A DNA stretch of 43,432 bases from Lewinella cohaerens DSM 23179 (GTDB taxonomy: Bacteria; Bacteroidota; Bacteroidia; Chitinophagales; Saprospiraceae): the NCBI RefSeq assembly GCF_000379805.1, contig NZ_KB903531.1:482394-525825 (forward strand). Reading direction: 5' to 3'. Positions 23,784 to 32,064 of the stretch are shown here, in pieces. Numbering within the stretch: the first letter of the stretch is position 1; each line of letters opens with the position of its first letter. A program made the translations under genes and the position numbers. The notes below the pieces were generated by a model. The model was not told where the DNA came from, searched no databases, and worked only from the letters and a program-made list of their open reading frames with translations.

Positions 23784-24533
23784 ATGGATAAGGAACAGTT
23801 TTTGAACTCAGGGCTATTAGAACAATATGTACTTGGATTGACTTCTTCGGAAGAAGATCAGATTGTGCAACAATACCTAGAGGTATTTCCTGAGTTAAAT
23901 TCAGAAGTCAACGTTCTACATCAAGCCATGCAGCAATATGCCATGCAGCAGTCTATTGCACCTCCAAAATCTCAGCCCCCCCCCTTTCTTAGTGATTCAT
24001 CTAAGCCTGCAAGAGATATTATAGGTAACTTTAATTGGTCACGCTTGGTAATAGTGGGATTGTTAGGTCTTTCTTTTTTCTTTTTCCGCACAAATCAACA
24101 ACAAGGAAAAGCGATTATGCAAGTAGAGGCTGAATATGCTGCTTTGAAAACCTATTGCCAAGCCTCACAAAGCAAAGTGCACGCCCAGCAATTAACCCTA
24201 GAGAAAGTTCACCATCCTCACACAACATCAATTCTTCTATCAGGAACAACTATAGCCCCTGGCTTTTTTGCATTAGCACATTGGAATCCGACCCTAAAAG
24301 AAGGTTGGATAGACCCCACAAAACTTCCTACGCTACCCAAGGGAAAACAGTATCAGGTATGGGCTGACGTAGACGGAGAGATGATCAGTGTTGGTCTAAT
24401 TCCACCACAAAGTCAAGAACTCATTAGTATCACCTATATAGCCCATGCAGCAAGTATCAATATTACGGCAGAGGAACTTGGAGGGGCAGATCACCCAAAC
24501 GTAAGCATGCTTACTGTTAATGGGTATTTGTAA
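23784..24533 (+). CDS. RskA-like anti-sigma factor, orphan
   Basis: This 249-residue protein has an N-terminal sigma-binding-like helical segment (LLEQYVLGLTSSEEDQIVQQYL), one membrane helix (about 87-102) and a C-terminal extracytoplasmic domain of RskA/anti-sigma-K type (about 145-249; LPKGKQYQVWADVDGEMISVG, LTVNGYL). Such proteins hold an ECF sigma factor at the membrane until a signal releases it. No sigma factor gene is adjacent; the preceding 700 bp hold only a 51-codon ORF. The membrane segment and domain order support the call, the target sigma is unknown, and the usual zinc-binding HxxxCxxC is absent. Confidence 0.8.
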   Translation: MDKEQFLNSGLLEQYVLGLTSSEEDQIVQQYLEVFPELNSEVNVLHQAMQQYAMQQSIAPPKSQPPPFLSDSSKPARDIIGNFNWSRLVIVGLLGLSFFFFRTNQQQGKAIMQVEAEYAALKTYCQASQSKVHAQQLTLEKVHHPHTTSILLSGTTIAPGFFALAHWNPTLKEGWIDPTKLPTLPKGKQYQVWADVDGEMISVGLIPPQSQELISITYIAHAASINITAEELGGADHPNVSMLTVNGYL

Positions 24534-24717
24534 AATTTTCGTGAAGGACATTTAAAATATTTATTTTTTTTGTCGGGCAGCTCTCTATTCTCCAATTTTT
24601 GATTAACTTAGCCCTTGTACTACTTACCCTATTACTTTAGTTAGCAACTAGTTAGATTTTTTTTGTTCCGCATTAATTATCTAACACTCATCCCTAGTTA
24701 TTTAAGATTGTTTTTCT

Positions 24718-24736
24718 GAGCAGCTTTTTGCTGCTC
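24718..24736 (+). terminator. Hairpin downstream of the anti-sigma gene
   Basis: GAGCAGC and GCTGCTC form a perfect 7-bp stem around TTTTT, 185 bp after the anti-sigma stop, and TATTTTTATG follows. It could be the transcript end or the leader structure of the small ORF after it. The remainder of 24534-24717 is AT-rich with no feature seen. Confidence 0.4.
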
Positions 24737-24747
24737 CATGTATTTTT

Positions 24748-24906
24748 ATGTCCCGTTTTGAACATGTGCGTTTTAATTATTTTTTTTACTTGAGAAAACG
24801 TACAATTATGATCGTTCTTTACATTATTTCTGCAGCCTTTTTTCTAGGCGGAGGGTTGGTGCTAGCTTCTTATGCCACGCAAACGCGTAGCCGAAGTATG
24901 TATTAA
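24748..24906 (+). CDS. Small membrane protein (52 or 32 aa), hypothetical
   Basis: The frame from 24748 encodes 52 residues. An internal ATG at 24808 gives a 32-residue peptide (MIVLYIISAAFFLGGGLVLA, then a short basic tail) that looks like a self-contained single-pass membrane protein and may be the real product. No family is recognised. The gene sits alone between the anti-sigma gene and lepA. Confidence is low because the ORF is short. Confidence 0.4.
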   Translation: MSRFEHVRFNYFFYLRKRTIMIVLYIISAAFFLGGGLVLASYATQTRSRSMY

Positions 24907-24972
24907 CCAAAATTTGAGAGTGGCCGAAGTAGAAGAGCTTATACTTCAGCCTCACAACATACCAAAAATGGA

Positions 24973-25004
24973 AAAGGGGAAAATGCCTGTGCATTTTCCC
25001 CTTT
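24973..25004 (-). terminator. Bidirectional terminator between small ORF and lepA
   Basis: A perfect 14-bp stem (AAAGGGGAAAATGC / GCATTTTCCCCTTT) with loop CTGT lies 25 bp beyond the lepA stop and 66 bp beyond the small ORF. On the minus strand it is followed by CCATTTTTGG, on the plus strand by CTGTTTTC. Confidence 0.75.
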
Positions 25005-25028
25005 CTGTTTTCTACAAAAGCCGCTTAT

Positions 25029-26822
25029 CTAATCTAGCTTTAAGACATCAAGAAAAGCCCTTTGTGGAACTTCTATTTTCCCAAATTGACGCATCTTCTT
25101 CTTACCTTTTTTCTGCTTCTCTAATAGCTTACGTTTCCGAGAGATATCCCCACCGTAACATTTCGCGGTTACATCTTTACGTAGCGCCGATAAAGATTCC
25201 CTTGCTATAATTTTAGCACCAATAGCAGCCTGTACAGCAATCATAAACTGCTGTCGTGGAAGTAACTCTTTCAGCTTTTTACAAATCTTACGGCCAAAGG
25301 ACTCTGCTTTGGAACGGTGAACTAATGCCGATAAAGCATCAACATTTTCTCCATTAAGCTTAATATCCATTTTCACCAAATCCGACTCTCGATAATCAAG
25401 TGGCTGGTAATCAAAAGAGGCATAGCCTCTGGAAATACTTTTCAAGCGATCATAAAAATCAAAGACTATTTCCGCCAACGGTAGCTCAAAATTCATCTCT
25501 ACTCTCTCTGGAGAGAGGTAATGTTGTTTGGTGAGCATCCCCCGTTTTTCAATACAGAGATTCATAATACCACCAATGTATTCTACATCAGTAATGATCT
25601 GTGCTGAAATATAAGGTTCTTCTACACGATCTAACCTTGTAGGATCAGGTAATTCCGTAGGGTTGCGTACCATGACGAGCTCATCCGGATCTCGTTTAGT
25701 GTATGCATAATAACTTACGTTGGGAATCGTCGTGATGACATCCTGATTGAATTCTCGTGACAACCGCTCCTGGATAATATCCAAATGAAGCATTCCCAAA
25801 AATCCACAACGGAAACCAAAACCTAAGGCTGCAGAAGATTCCGGTTCAAAAACCAGGCTCGCATCATTGAGCTGCAACTTTTCTAAGCTATCACGTAAAT
25901 CCTCAAAGTCATCATTATCAAGGGGGAAGATACCCGCAAATACCATAGGCTTAACTTCCTCAAAACCGTGAATCATTTCGCCGGGGTTTTCTGTCAGCGT
26001 CAGTGTATCCCCTACTTTGATTTCTTTAGACTGTTTGATTCCAGTAATGATATAGCCAACATTACCAGCAGAAAGAACCTTCTCGGGTTGATTATCCATT
26101 TTCAGGACCCCAATCTCATCCGCTGAATACTCCGCGCCAGTAGCAATAAACTTCACCTTATCACCTTTGCGCAAGGTTCCATTCAGTAACCTAATATTCG
26201 CAATAACCCCCCGAAAAGGATTGAAAATAGAATCAAAAACCAATGCCTGTAATGGAGCTTCCGGATCACCCTTTGGAGGAGGAATACGGTCGACAATTGC
26301 TGCTAAGATATCTAGAACACCTTCTCCGGTTTTTCCACTAGCAAGTACAATATCGTCACTGCTCCCACCAATGAGATCAATAACCTGATCTGATACTTTC
26401 TCGACCATAGCGCTAACCATATCGATTTTGTTAAGTACCGGAATAATTTCCAGGTCATGCTCTAAGGCTAAAAAGAGGTTAGATATCGTTTGCGCCTGAA
26501 TTCCCTGAGTCGCATCGACGATCAGTAATGCCCCTTCACACGCAGCAATGGAGCGAGAAACCTCGTAGCTAAAATCTACGTGGCCAGGAGTGTCGATAAG
26601 GTTAAAAACATATTCCACCCCGTCAGTGTGCTTGTAGTTCATCTGCACTGCGTGGCTTTTTATCGTAATACCTCGCTCCCTCTCTAAATCCATATCATCC
26701 AGCGTCTGTTCCTTCATATCACGATCAGCTACCGTGTTGGTTGTTTGCAACAGGCGATCAGACAAAGTACTTTTGCCGTGGTCAATATGGGCAATCACAC
26801 AAAAATTACGAATATGCTTCAT
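25029..26822 (-). CDS. lepA: Elongation factor 4 (LepA), translation GTPase
   Basis: This 597-residue ribosome-associated GTPase has normal length for LepA. G1 (AHIDHGKST, 10-18), [10 protein letters not shown] (switch I), DTPGHVDF (G3), NKID (G4), the EF-G-like domains and the LepA-specific C-terminal domain are all present ([42 protein letters not shown]). I chose the ATG at 26822 because [19 protein letters not shown] is the conserved start; the open frame upstream is not conserved. A perfect TATCTTTG box ends only 4 bp before this ATG, which implies a leaderless or nearly leaderless message. Confidence 0.97.
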   Translation of the reverse strand: MKHIRNFCVIAHIDHGKSTLSDRLLQTTNTVADRDMKEQTLDDMDLERERGITIKSHAVQMNYKHTDGVEYVFNLIDTPGHVDFSYEVSRSIAACEGALLIVDATQGIQAQTISNLFLALEHDLEIIPVLNKIDMVSAMVEKVSDQVIDLIGGSSDDIVLASGKTGEGVLDILAAIVDRIPPPKGDPEAPLQALVFDSIFNPFRGVIANIRLLNGTLRKGDKVKFIATGAEYSADEIGVLKMDNQPEKVLSAGNVGYIITGIKQSKEIKVGDTLTLTENPGEMIHGFEEVKPMVFAGIFPLDNDDFEDLRDSLEKLQLNDASLVFEPESSAALGFGFRCGFLGMLHLDIIQERLSREFNQDVITTIPNVSYYAYTKRDPDELVMVRNPTELPDPTRLDRVEEPYISAQIITDVEYIGGIMNLCIEKRGMLTKQHYLSPERVEMNFELPLAEIVFDFYDRLKSISRGYASFDYQPLDYRESDLVKMDIKLNGENVDALSALVHRSKAESFGRKICKKLKELLPRQQFMIAVQAAIGAKIIARESLSALRKDVTAKCYGGDISRKRKLLEKQKKGKKKMRQFGKIEVPQRAFLDVLKLD

Positions 26823-26826
26823 CTCG

Positions 26827-26834
26827 CAAAGATA
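26827..26834 (-). promoter_or_regulatory. Candidate lepA -7 box next to the start codon
   Basis: TATCTTTG on the minus strand is separated from the lepA ATG by four bases. If used, transcription would start at or next to the A of the ATG. A -33 box is not evident. Confidence 0.45.
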
Positions 26835-26989
26835 AGTTATTTTAATATCTCGTTTCTTCTTATTTCTGTAAAAAATCAAAGCAACTTATAGTAAATAAGC
26901 GATAAGCCCCGTTAGAGACATGAACCTTATCCATTGCGCAATATAATTGCTGGATATTTTCTAATTTGCCCATCACTACTTCCGCCTGT

Positions 26990-28042
26990 ATGAGACTTCT
27001 ACCTTTCTTATTTCTACTACTCAGTTTTCAGTTAACCGCTCAATTACCAGGAGTATTTGACTCCTTACAATTGATTTTTTCGGATACCCTCTATTTTGAC
27101 AGTGGCAAGGCTGATCTCGATATTATGGCACAACAAACACTGGCAAGCTTCCCTTCTTATGCAAACGCCAGCAACCGTATTTATCTAACCGGTCATACAG
27201 ATGCCATTGGCCCACTGGAATACAATGAAGATTTAGCAAAAAGGAGAGCAGCTGAGGCCCGTGATGTCTTATTGGAAAAAGGATGGCCGGAAGAAGCAAT
27301 GACTATCCAAACCTTTGGAGAAAGAACACCTGTAGCAAGTAATAGCACGGACCAGGACCGTAGTCGTAATCGCAGGGTTACTGTTGATCTTTTTCAAGCA
27401 GTTCCTTATCGACAATTCTCTGGGCGGGTAAACAACCCCAATGATCAACAGCCCATTCCAAACGCCAAAGTCAGGATTCACAATCGAACCTTAGCGGACA
27501 CGCTATTTACTGACGAGAATGGTCAGTTTGAGGTCGACCTCCCGCTCGATTCTGTGGTTGGGATTGATGTCTATGCCAAGGGCTTTTTTCTTGATACCAA
27601 AATGATAAAAGTAAGTCCGAAAACCAAGCAAGAACTTAGCTTTGAGCTTGCACCAGCAACAGAGGGAGAGGTCGCTACCATCAAAAATTTATTCTACGTA
27701 GGCAATGAAGCTATTTTACTGCCTGGATCTAAACCAGAGTTACCCAAAATTCTACGTTTCATGCAAATTAACACTCACCTCAGAGTTGAGATCGCAGGCC
27801 ATGTGAATTACCCTAATCGCCCTCCGGTAACAGAAGATACCTTTGAATGGAACTTGTCTGTACGTCGGGCAAAAATGGTGTATGATTATTTACTGGAAAA
27901 TGATATTCCTGTAGAACAACTTAGTTACAAAGGATACGGAAACCACGAAATGGTTTACCCAAAAGCTTCTACAGAAGTGCAGCAGGCGGCCAATCGAAGA
28001 GTTGAAATTCGCATACTAGGCGACCTTCCTGAGAATAAATAA
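26990..28042 (+). CDS. Double OmpA-like domain protein with central carboxypeptidase-D-like domain
   Basis: From the ATG at 26990 the protein has 350 residues with a signal peptide (MRLLPFLFLLLSFQLTAQ). It contains an OmpA-like peptidoglycan-binding domain (about 30-140; LTGHTDAIG, RSRNRRVTV), a carboxypeptidase-D-like beta domain (about 145-220; SGRVNNPNDQQPIPNAKVRI) and a second OmpA-like domain (about 230-347; VEIAGHVNYP, AANRRVEIRI). Both OmpA domains keep the terminal Asn-Arg motif. The protein probably sits in the periplasm tethered to the wall and presents the beta domain. Two OmpA domains in one short protein are uncommon. An in-frame TTG at 26966 is not needed. Confidence 0.85.
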   Translation: MRLLPFLFLLLSFQLTAQLPGVFDSLQLIFSDTLYFDSGKADLDIMAQQTLASFPSYANASNRIYLTGHTDAIGPLEYNEDLAKRRAAEARDVLLEKGWPEEAMTIQTFGERTPVASNSTDQDRSRNRRVTVDLFQAVPYRQFSGRVNNPNDQQPIPNAKVRIHNRTLADTLFTDENGQFEVDLPLDSVVGIDVYAKGFFLDTKMIKVSPKTKQELSFELAPATEGEVATIKNLFYVGNEAILLPGSKPELPKILRFMQINTHLRVEIAGHVNYPNRPPVTEDTFEWNLSVRRAKMVYDYLLENDIPVEQLSYKGYGNHEMVYPKASTEVQQAANRRVEIRILGDLPENK

Positions 28043-28067
28043 GGCTCGGCAATCACTTTGCCTAACC

Positions 28068-29132
28068 TTACCTCACCTTTGCTTCGTATACAGTACCTCT
28101 CCCCTGCCCTCTTTTCTGGAGTAATCCACTATTGGTTAACCTTTTCAGGTCATACTTAACCGTATTTCGACTTACTTCGGGTAAGAGTGCATCTATTTCT
28201 CGCACCGCCAGCACACCTTCTTTTCTAATAAAGTCTAATACTTTGCGCTGGCGGGGATTCAGGTATAACACTTCAGGCTCAGACACAATAGACTGTTCGT
28301 CATCGGCTAAACGCTCTGTTATTTTACGGATGGCCTTGAGAAAGAAATATAACCAACGACCAATCTCTTCCTCTTCTGTTCCTCTATAACGTTGGGCGGC
28401 CATAAGTGCCTTGTAGTAAGCGGCTTTGTCTTCTTCTGTTACGCGCTCCAAGCTGGAATAAAGTACAAATTCATACCCTGCTTGCAACAGTAACAAGGTG
28501 GTCAACAACCGGCTAAGTCGGCCATTACCATCCTGAAAAGGATGAATCGTCAAGAATTCATAGACAAAGGTGCCTATTCTGATTAAAGGGTGCTCACTAG
28601 CCATCTCAGCATTATTGAACCAGTTGACGACAGCCTCCATAGCTACACCTGTCAACGCGGGATCGGTCGTTTGAAAAATGACTTTTTGCTCGCCATCTGC
28701 TGTATTAGCGACCACCTGATTGGAAACCTTCTTGTAGTGCCCCCTGTGATGTGCATCTTTGGCACTATAGCGCAGTAACTCATTGTGAAATGCTTTAATC
28801 AGCGTCTCCGTTAAGGAAAAATCACGATACTGTTCCTGTATAATTTCTAAGGTTGTATAGTAACCAGCAACCTCTTGTTTGTCACGGCTTTCCAACTCCT
28901 GAATACGAAGATGCTCTACAAGTTGAGCTATTTCTCCATCAGTCATTTGATTACCTTCTATTCTATTAGAGGAACCAACACTTTGAACCGTCGCCAATTG
29001 GCGCAACTCACGCAGTTGATCAGTACTGAGATTTTCTTGAACTTTCCAGGCACGATTATAAGCATCAATCTCTTTGATGACTTTATTAACCGAGGTGCGG
29101 GTAAGGTAATCTAACCGTAACAATCTTTTCAT
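28068..29132 (-). CDS. Fic-family AMPylase, class II, with C-terminal winged helix
   Basis: This 354-residue protein carries a complete Fic core HPFQDGNGR (197-205), whose histidine catalyses transfer of AMP from ATP to a hydroxyl on a target protein. An inhibitory helix motif SSNRIEGN (54-61, S/TxxxEG/N) lies N-terminal to the core, which defines self-inhibited class II Fic proteins. A winged-helix domain occupies about 300-354 (LNPRQRKVLDFIRKEGVLAV, NTVKYDLKRL). I chose the ATG at 29132; upstream in-frame codons overlap the promoter. No antitoxin gene is adjacent, as expected for class II. The start region carries three GGATA repeats at 10-bp period, perhaps bound by its own winged helix. 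Confidence 0.93.
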   Translation of the reverse strand: MKRLLRLDYLTRTSVNKVIKEIDAYNRAWKVQENLSTDQLRELRQLATVQSVGSSNRIEGNQMTDGEIAQLVEHLRIQELESRDKQEVAGYYTTLEIIQEQYRDFSLTETLIKAFHNELLRYSAKDAHHRGHYKKVSNQVVANTADGEQKVIFQTTDPALTGVAMEAVVNWFNNAEMASEHPLIRIGTFVYEFLTIHPFQDGNGRLSRLLTTLLLLQAGYEFVLYSSLERVTEEDKAAYYKALMAAQRYRGTEEEEIGRWLYFFLKAIRKITERLADDEQSIVSEPEVLYLNPRQRKVLDFIRKEGVLAVREIDALLPEVSRNTVKYDLKRLTNSGLLQKRGQGRGTVYEAKVR

Positions 29133-29167
29133 TATCCAAATATATCCATTTATATCCGAAAATTCAA
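29133..29167 (-). promoter_or_regulatory. Fic gene promoter overlapped by three GGATA repeats at 10-bp period
   Basis: On the minus strand TTG (29165-29167), 20 bases, then TATATTTG (29137-29144) fit the Bacteroidota promoter. The -7 box ends 4 bp before the ATG. GGATA occurs at 29153-29157, 29143-29147 and 29133-29137, exactly one helical turn apart, covering the spacer, -7 box and start site, as an operator would. Confidence 0.6.
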
Positions 29168-29201
29168 TAGCTATTACAATTTCTCCCCAACAAAAGCAAG
29201 A

Positions 29202-29227
29202 TTTATAGTCCTCCAAGGCAGACTATA
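29202..29227 (-). terminator. Palindromic element (copy 2) downstream of the UbiA-like gene
   Basis: TATAGTC and GACTATA form a 7-bp stem around a 10-base loop, 31 bp after the stop codon of the UbiA-like gene on the minus strand. Nineteen bases (29202-29220) are identical to 18862-18880, which also follows a minus-strand gene. It is a terminator-like repeated element. Confidence 0.55.
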
Positions 29228-29258
29228 GCAGCGCAGTAGGTCTATTTGTTTACTATCC

Positions 29259-30110
29259 TTAAAATGAATAAATAAAGAGCAAAACCAACAACAGTTGAAT
29301 AATCATCGTCCCATCCAGTAATCCGGTAAAATAATAATCGTGCTTTTCAGGAGTCGCTTTCCATATGAAAACAGCACTACTTACTGCTGAAAGGGCCAAT
29401 GCTACGAAAATGCTCAAATCATACATTTCTTGCCAATAATTCAGGAAAACCAAGATCATCATAAGAAATAATGAACCGAGTGCTATATACTTTGCTTGTA
29501 AAACGCCCCATTGCCCAGGGAGCGTGCTCACGGCTGCCTCCTGATCCTGAAATAAATCACGAATATCGAAGGGAATAGTAATCGCAAAAATAAAGCACGC
29601 CCTTTCCAATGCCATCGTCAAGACGGACCTGTCGATGGCTATTCCAGCAGATTGCGCGGGTGCAACTACCGTTATCCAGGCCCAAGCCAAAGCAATTAGG
29701 AAAATCTTCAGGTAGGGTAAATCCCTAAGGCGGCGACCATTCAAAAGTGGCAAAACATAACCGAGGGCTATCAAGTTGGGCACCAGTAAACTAAGCTTAA
29801 GGAAGGTAGGCAATTGCCAATAAAAATAAGCAGAAATGACCGCTGCTATTCCGGCATAGGCAATGATATGCCAGCGATAAGTTTTCATTATTTCAAATCG
29901 ACGCCCTTGGTGCCCCTCCCCTAGCATACGAAGTGCTACCAATCGGTGTAATGCATAAATGGTAAGCGTCCCGCTGGTAATGAATCCATCAAGCGCACTC
30001 CAATCCCATATACCTTGCAAAAGCAAATGCGTTTGTACAGTCATTGCCAGTGCCGCAGCGGCAATCCAGAAATGACCATAAAACAACAAATTTACCAAGC
30101 GGCGCAGCAT
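29259..30110 (-). CDS. UbiA-superfamily membrane prenyltransferase-like protein
   Basis: This 283-residue protein has eight or nine membrane helices. The second aspartate-rich motif of the UbiA family is visible as IPFDIRDLFQDQ, with GYVLPLL as a typical helix motif. The first motif, usually NDxxDxxxD, is replaced by TLTIYALHRLVALRMLGEG, which has no aspartate. This pattern resembles the divergent UbiA-like group of Bacteroidota, whose substrate is unknown. The start is the ATG at 30110; an in-frame TTG lies two codons upstream. The gene is flanked by terminator hairpins on both sides, so it is probably monocistronic. Confidence 0.75.
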   Translation of the reverse strand: MLRRLVNLLFYGHFWIAAAALAMTVQTHLLLQGIWDWSALDGFITSGTLTIYALHRLVALRMLGEGHQGRRFEIMKTYRWHIIAYAGIAAVISAYFYWQLPTFLKLSLLVPNLIALGYVLPLLNGRRLRDLPYLKIFLIALAWAWITVVAPAQSAGIAIDRSVLTMALERACFIFAITIPFDIRDLFQDQEAAVSTLPGQWGVLQAKYIALGSLFLMMILVFLNYWQEMYDLSIFVALALSAVSSAVFIWKATPEKHDYYFTGLLDGTMIIQLLLVLLFIYSF

Positions 30111-30195
30111 ATCCAAAAGTATTGACCGATACCTTTACGGCCATGATGATTGTACCAAAGTTTGTTTTGAAAGCTTACTAGCTAAGCTAAAAAAG

Positions 30196-30232
30196 TTAGA
30201 GCTTGTTCGGAGAATCTCCGAACAAGCTCTAA
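30196..30232 (-). terminator. Strong terminator downstream of the M42 peptidase gene
   Basis: A 17-bp perfect stem (outermost pairs T30196-A30232, core GAGCTTGTTCGGAG) with loop AAT lies 23 bp after the stop codon. On the minus strand it is followed by AACTTTTTTAGC, a fair U-tract. Confidence 0.85.
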
Positions 30233-30255
30233 AAGTACAAAAACGGAATACAGGC

Positions 30256-31335
30256 TTAAAAGTATTTAAAGGATTGTCCTGCTTCAATTTTCAGCAAACT
30301 TTGATAGATAAGCTGAATAACCCCTTCTACATCCTCTTTATGTGCCATTTCTACCGTTGTGTGCATATAGCGCAAAGGCAAGGAAATCAACGCTGAAGGA
30401 ACGCCACCATTGCTATAAGCAAAGGCATCTGTATCCGTTCCCGTTCTACGCGACGCGGCTTCTCGCTGTATGGCTATATCATTTTCTTCTGCGGTGTCAA
30501 TGATCAGGTTGAGCAGCTTATTATGCACAGCAGGAGCATAAGTAAGTGAAGGCCCTCTTCCTGACTTCACATCTCCATGTTTTTTCTTATCAATGAGTGG
30601 TGTGTGCGTATCATGGGTGACATCTGTAACGATGGCCACATGAGGCTTGATGGTCTCCGCTATCATCTCAGCACCACGCAACCCTACTTCTTCCTGAACA
30701 GAGTTGACGATATACAGAGAGAATGGTAGTTCTATATTGTTTTCTTTTAAGAGACGAGCAACCTCTGCAATACAAAAGCCCCCCATTCGGTTATCCAGTG
30801 CGCGCCCAACATAATAAGTGTCATTGAGCATTTCCATCTCATCGTCATAAGTAATGACGCAACCTACTGTCACACCCATTTCCAGTACTTCTTCCTTATT
30901 TCGAGCACCAATATCGATAAAGATGTTTTCTATCTTAGGTACGAGTGACGCATCTTTGCCATGGCGGGTATGGATAGCTGGCCATCCGAATACACCACGG
31001 ACAAGTCCTTTTTTGGTATGAATATTCACTCGCTTTGATGGTGCAATAAGGTGATCAGAGCCCCCATTTCGCACAACGTAGAGAAAACCATCATCCGTGA
31101 TATAATGGACAAACCAGGAAATCTCATCAGCATGCCCTTCTATTACTACTCGGTAGTCTTTCCCTGGATTAATAATGCCGTAGACAGTGCCGTAATTATC
31201 AAGCTCATACTCATCAATATAGGGCTTGATGTATTCCAGCCACAATTGCTGTCCTGGTGCTTCAAAACCCGTAGGCGAAGCATTATTTAGATAACGACGC
31301 AAAAAGTCTTCCGACTGTTTATTAATGATTGACAT
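30256..31335 (-). CDS. M42-family metallo-aminopeptidase
   Basis: This 359-residue dinuclear-zinc peptidase has all metal ligands and catalytic residues: H68 and D70 (EGHADE), D181 (RALDNR), E215/E216 (VQEEVG), D238 (VTDVTHD) and H325 (YMHTTVE). Length and motifs fit the M42 family of cytoplasmic aminopeptidases that form large dodecameric tetrahedral shells and trim short peptides released by proteasome-like proteases. It is preceded by a promoter-like block that contains a motif shared with the Smr gene at 40029. It is a single-gene unit with a strong terminator after it; pyrE follows upstream on the same strand. Confidence 0.93.
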   Translation of the reverse strand: MSIINKQSEDFLRRYLNNASPTGFEAPGQQLWLEYIKPYIDEYELDNYGTVYGIINPGKDYRVVIEGHADEISWFVHYITDDGFLYVVRNGGSDHLIAPSKRVNIHTKKGLVRGVFGWPAIHTRHGKDASLVPKIENIFIDIGARNKEEVLEMGVTVGCVITYDDEMEMLNDTYYVGRALDNRMGGFCIAEVARLLKENNIELPFSLYIVNSVQEEVGLRGAEMIAETIKPHVAIVTDVTHDTHTPLIDKKKHGDVKSGRGPSLTYAPAVHNKLLNLIIDTAEENDIAIQREAASRRTGTDTDAFAYSNGGVPSALISLPLRYMHTTVEMAHKEDVEGVIQLIYQSLLKIEAGQSFKYF

Positions 31336-31354
31336 ATTGTTCGTTGATTTCGCT

Positions 31355-31384
31355 GAAAATTACGATTAAGTATTGCGCAGAAAA
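31355..31384 (-). promoter_or_regulatory. Promoter-like block of the M42 gene with shared 18-bp motif
   Basis: On the plus strand TAAGTATTGCGCAGAAAA (31367-31384) matches TWAGTATTGYGCARAAAA, which also occurs at 40070-40087 and 43176-43193. On the minus strand it lies just upstream of TAATTTTC (31355-31362, 7 of 8 to TAnnTTTG), about 20 bp before the M42 ATG. Confidence 0.45.
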
Positions 31385-31402
31385 TAGGAAGTTAAAAAAT
31401 AT

Positions 31403-32044
31403 TTAGGCTTCAAACTGTTTACTCCAAGTAATAGGATCTTCTCGCCAAGTAATAAGCAAAGATTGTTCTTCTGCCGTAATGTAGCCACTCTCTACTGCTT
31501 CTTCCAGTAAAGCAGGGTAATGACTCAGTGTACTTATTGGGCAATTAGCCACAGCAAAAGCTTTATCTGCCTCAGGAAAACCATAGGTAAATAAAGCCAT
31601 CACTCCTGCAACTTCGCCGCCCGCTTGACGCAGTGCTTCCACCGCCTGAAGGCTACTACCACCAGTCGAAATCAAATCCTCAATGACGAGATAGCGACCA
31701 CCGGTTTGCAATTCGCCCTCGATTTGATTCTGGCGGCCATGCGCCTTCGCTTTACTTCGAATGTAAATAAAAGGAACCCCCAGGCGATCGGCTAATAAGG
31801 CACCATGTGCAATACCAGCAGTGGCTACCCCTGCAACACCAAGGAAGGGCTCAAATGATTTTGCCGCCTCCACTAAGCTATCCTGAATAAACGATCTTAC
31901 CTTTGGATGAGAAAGGACAATTCGATTATCACAATAAATAGGAGAACGCCTGCCACTAGCCCATGTAAAGGGGTTTTGCGGGTTCAGCTTTATTGCCTTT
32001 ATTTGCAACAAATGCCGGGCTACAATACGATCTTGGTTATTCAT
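31403..32044 (-). CDS. pyrE: Orotate phosphoribosyltransferase
   Basis: This 213-residue type I phosphoribosyltransferase makes orotidine 5'-phosphate from orotate and PRPP in de novo pyrimidine synthesis. The PRPP-binding loop is YLVIEDLISTGGSS, and the early region NPFTWASGRRSPIYCDNR is highly characteristic of PyrE. The KxKxHG loop (SKAKAHGRQNQIEG) carries the catalytic lysines. The start at 32044 is fixed by the conserved N-terminus. Its start codon is only 20 bp from that of the divergent NUDIX gene, so the two promoters must overlap each other or lie inside the opposite gene. Confidence 0.96.
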   Translation of the reverse strand: MNNQDRIVARHLLQIKAIKLNPQNPFTWASGRRSPIYCDNRIVLSHPKVRSFIQDSLVEAAKSFEPFLGVAGVATAGIAHGALLADRLGVPFIYIRSKAKAHGRQNQIEGELQTGGRYLVIEDLISTGGSSLQAVEALRQAGGEVAGVMALFTYGFPEADKAFAVANCPISTLSHYPALLEEAVESGYITAEEQSLLITWREDPITWSKQFEA

Positions 32045-32064
32045 AAGTCAAAAATTGCGAGCAA

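Noticed and set aside
26823-26879. Longer N-terminus for LepA (start at 26879)
   Set aside because: LepA conservation starts at MKHIRNF, and the extension overlaps a perfect promoter box.
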